Source of the DNA: Lachnospiraceae bacterium UBA4711
Lineage (GTDB): Bacteria; Bacillota; Clostridia; Lachnospirales; Lachnospiraceae
Assembly: GCA_002404515.1 (NCBI GenBank)
Contig: DHJV01000060.1
Location: 5,571-13,529, forward strand
Direction of reading: 5' to 3'
Length of the DNA stretch: 7,959 nt
The stretch's first letter is position 1. The number at the start of each line of letters is the position of its first letter. A program made the translations under genes and the position numbers. Positions 5,885 to 7,959 of the stretch are shown here, in pieces. A model generated the notes under the pieces. It searched no databases and had not been told where the DNA came from. It worked only from the letters and a program-made list of their open reading frames with translations.

Positions 5885-5919
5885 CGTTCATAAAAATCCT
5901 TCCATATATTCTATGAACG
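5885..5919. repeat. Inverted repeat downstream of rluD
   Basis: CGTTCATA (5885-5892) and TATGAACG (5912-5919) form an 8-bp stem with a 19-nt loop, starting 14 nt past the rluD stop. Neither strand has a T-run after the stem, so it is not a standard terminator. It may be a 3'-end structure or a regulator site. Confidence 0.35.
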
Positions 5920-5932
5920 TCAAAAAAATCGT

Positions 5933-6850
5933 TTATCGAAGTTGCTTCAAAATGTTCTGAAAATAATCCGGAAGGTCTGCATGCCATTCCATGTATTCTC
6001 CGGTGATTGGATGCTCGAATCCAAGTACTCCTGCGTGTAATACCTGCCCCTGTGTGGAAAATGGCTTCTGCTTTGGACCGTAGACCGCATCCCCAAGCAA
6101 CGGATGATTGATGCTTGCCATATGAACACGGATCTGGTGTGTCCGTCCGGTTTCCAGTTCACATTCCACCAGAGAAAAGTTCTGTTTTAAACGTTCAATC
6201 ACACGGTAATGTGTGACGGCATGTCTGCCGTTTGGATCGATTGCCATTTTCTTGCGGTCGGTTTTGTGTCTGGCAATCGGTTTGTCAATCGTTCCCTCAT
6301 CTGTAGCAAACTGATTGTAGACGATCGCTGTGTAGACACGGTGGATATCATGCACTTTGAATTTGTCAGACAATACACGGTGCGCCTGATCGCTCTTGCA
6401 GGCAACTAAAAGACCGGTTGTATCCATATCGATGCGGTGGACGATTCCCGGCCGTAATACCCCATTGATCGAAGATAAGGAATCCTTACAATGGTACATC
6501 AGGGCATTGACGAGTGTTCCGGTTGTATGTCCCGGTGCCGGATGCACAACCATGCCTTTCGGTTTATTGACGACGATAATATCAGGATCCTCGTAGACAA
6601 TATCGAGAGGAATATCCTCCGGTTCGATGTCTAATTCTTCAGCTTCCGGGATCTCTACTGTGATCGTATCGCCTGCCCGGAGCTTGTAATTCGGTTTGGC
6701 AGATTTAACATTTACTGTTATGAAATTATCATCTAAGAGCTTCTGGATATACGAACGCGATTGGTCAGGTATCTGTTCGGTCAGATATTTGTCCAGTCGC
6801 GTGCCGATGTCTGTGGAAGCTGTATCAATTGTAAATTCGTAGGTTTCCAT
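5933..6850 (-). CDS. rluD: RluA/RluD-family 23S rRNA pseudouridine synthase
   Basis: A 305-residue enzyme converting specific uridines in large-subunit rRNA to pseudouridine. An S4 RNA-binding domain covers about residues 16-70 (TRLDKYL, then SRSYIQKLLDDNFITVNVK). The catalytic domain follows, with IVVNKPKGMVVHPAPGHTTG and the active-site motif HRIDMDTTGLLV, in which Asp141 is the nucleophile, and later GRTHQIRVHMASINHPLLGD. Length and layout fit RluD-like proteins of Bacillota; the exact target uridine cannot be read from sequence. It follows lspA by 11 nt, the usual lspA-rluD arrangement. Its ribosome site is weak, so translation probably depends on coupling to lspA. Confidence 0.93.
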   Translation of the reverse strand: METYEFTIDTASTDIGTRLDKYLTEQIPDQSRSYIQKLLDDNFITVNVKSAKPNYKLRAGDTITVEIPEAEELDIEPEDIPLDIVYEDPDIIVVNKPKGMVVHPAPGHTTGTLVNALMYHCKDSLSSINGVLRPGIVHRIDMDTTGLLVACKSDQAHRVLSDKFKVHDIHRVYTAIVYNQFATDEGTIDKPIARHKTDRKKMAIDPNGRHAVTHYRVIERLKQNFSLVECELETGRTHQIRVHMASINHPLLGDAVYGPKQKPFSTQGQVLHAGVLGFEHPITGEYMEWHADLPDYFQNILKQLR

Positions 6851-6861
6851 ATTGTAATATC

Positions 6862-7464
6862 TTAGTTTTTTTTCGTTTTTAATTCTTCGGAATCGGAGTC
6901 TGTTTCTATCGGAGTATCATTTCCGGTCTCCTGTTTATGCCTGGTTGTTTTCTGCTCCGATTTTGAGAATAACGCATCGATTTCGTGGTCGTGATAGTAA
7001 AATGCACACAGTAAAATCAATACGATCATGCTGACAGTCACATAAATATCTGCAACATTAAAAATCGGGAAATTGATCAAACGGAAATCAAAAAAATCCA
7101 CCACATAATGTAAGGAAATACGGTCAATCATATTTCCGATTGCACCGGATACAAGGAATACCAGACAGATGCGAATCGGTGTGAAGCGCCTGTTTTCTGG
7201 AATCTTTGCATAGATGCAGGCGCATACAAGCAACACAGCAACGGTCAAAATCAAAAATATCGTTCTGCCATTTTTGAACATGCCCCATGCGATTCCTGTA
7301 TTCTGAATGTAAGTCAGATGAAATACATTCTTGATTAAAGGGTGTGATTCATATAATGTAAAAGATGTGCGGACGATAAATTTCGTGATCTGATCGAGCG
7401 CAACCAGTAAACCGATACAAAGAATCGGTATTATATAGATTTTAAATTTATGTTTAGTATTCAT
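6862..7464 (-). CDS. lspA: Lipoprotein signal peptidase (signal peptidase II)
   Basis: A 200-residue inner-membrane aspartyl protease that removes signal peptides from diacylglyceryl-modified prolipoproteins. Four hydrophobic segments are visible at about residues 8-25, 66-86, 98-115 and 138-157. Conserved motifs are DQITK (24-28), QNTGIAWGMF (54-63), GAIGNMIDR with catalytic Asp114, and FNVAD with catalytic Asp139. After the last membrane segment there is an unusual hydrophilic tail of about 40 residues, rich in Lys, Glu, Asp and Thr; typical LspA ends near 150-165. The ATG overlaps the end of aroB by 11 nt, with AGGAAAG 9 nt upstream as ribosome site inside the aroB frame. Confidence 0.95.
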   Translation of the reverse strand: MNTKHKFKIYIIPILCIGLLVALDQITKFIVRTSFTLYESHPLIKNVFHLTYIQNTGIAWGMFKNGRTIFLILTVAVLLVCACIYAKIPENRRFTPIRICLVFLVSGAIGNMIDRISLHYVVDFFDFRLINFPIFNVADIYVTVSMIVLILLCAFYYHDHEIDALFSKSEQKTTRHKQETGNDTPIETDSDSEELKTKKN

Positions 7465-7959
7465 CCTGATATCTTTCCTGTAATTCTTTCAGTGCCAGAA
7501 GCATATCTTCTTCGCTTACATCCATGTCGATATAAGCGTGTCCGATTGTCTCTAACAAGATAAATTTGATCTTGCCGCCAATGGCTTTCTTGTCATTTTT
7601 TGTATAGGATACGATTGTTGCAAAATCCGCATCGGCTGGCAGTTTTGGTACATGGTATGGCTTCATGCTGTGAAGGATATCGCGCAGCTCTGCCTGTGTA
7701 ATATTCCCCTTTTTGTAGGAAATGATACTGGCAAGCGCACATCCGATCATGACACATTCTCCATGCAGAAACTCAAAGTTCATGTATTTTTCAATGGCAT
7801 GTCCCAGGGTGTGTCCAAAATTTAACAGCGCACGTTCACCCTTCTCAGTCGGATCATTTTCAACAACATTTTTCTTTACAACGTTGCTTTCATAGATCAT
7901 CTCTCCAATCGTAGGAAGGTCAAGCGAAGCAATCTGTGCTTCGTTTTCCTTCAGCTAAA
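7454..7959 (-). CDS. aroB: 3-dehydroquinate synthase, C-terminal part (partial, possibly interrupted)
   Basis: The C-terminal domain of the second shikimate-pathway enzyme, which turns DAHP into 3-dehydroquinate with NAD and a metal ion. The frame shows ERALLNFGHTLGHAIE with a metal-binding His, then FLHGECVMIGCALA with another, and KNDKKAIGGKIKFILLETIG near the end, all standard. The NAD-binding N-terminal half lies beyond the right edge. The ATG at 7900 is internal, because homology continues upstream (LKENEAQIASLDLPTIGEMI). At 7955-7957 the frame meets TAG, where a normal aroB continues, so the gene may carry a nonsense mutation, or this may be an edge or sequencing artefact. It is first in the visible aroB-lspA-rluD run. 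Confidence 0.87.

Overview
The window looks like a chromosomal segment of an anaerobic Bacillota (Clostridia), most probably a Lachnospiraceae. Evidence is the low-GC intergenic DNA, strong AGGAGG ribosome binding sites, near-consensus SigA promoters, an aroB-lspA-rluD housekeeping run, and a Clostridium-type I-B cas operon whose degenerate repeats resemble the C. difficile repeat. All protein genes read on the minus strand, so transcription runs from high to low coordinates. The one rightward transcript I can support is a small RNA.

Right part (5933-7959): the 3' part of aroB (3-dehydroquinate synthase), then lspA (signal peptidase II, overlapping aroB by 11 nt) and an RluA/RluD-family pseudouridine synthase, packed as one operon. 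The aroB reading frame has an in-frame TAG two bases from the window edge, so it may be broken.

Middle (3447-5932): a monocistronic DXS-like transketolase-family gene. Its promoter has a 19-bp spacer filled by a 20-bp dyad, the classic MerR-family layout, and an 18-bp perfect hairpin sits at the predicted mRNA 5' end. Directly after its stop codon lies an in-frame diverged second copy of its last 14 codons, then a terminator. A small acylphosphatase gene follows with its own promoter.

Left part (1-3240): a type I-B cas operon, cas6 - cas8b (Cst1-like) - cas7 (Cst2/DevR), running off the left edge. The remaining cas genes and any CRISPR array lie outside.

The most interesting element is the AT-rich gap upstream of cas6. 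A perfect-consensus rightward promoter (TTGACA-17-TATAAT) drives two degenerate CRISPR-like repeats around a short pseudo-spacer. The first 14 nt of that pseudo-spacer match exactly a site beside the cas promoter, and the site is preceded by 5'-CCA, the PAM known for the C. difficile I-B system. This is the layout expected of a cas-regulating RNA (CreR/CreA class): Cas6 would process it, and Cascade guided by it would sit on the cas promoter without cutting and repress it. The target lies between the two divergent promoters, so the RNA may also limit itself.
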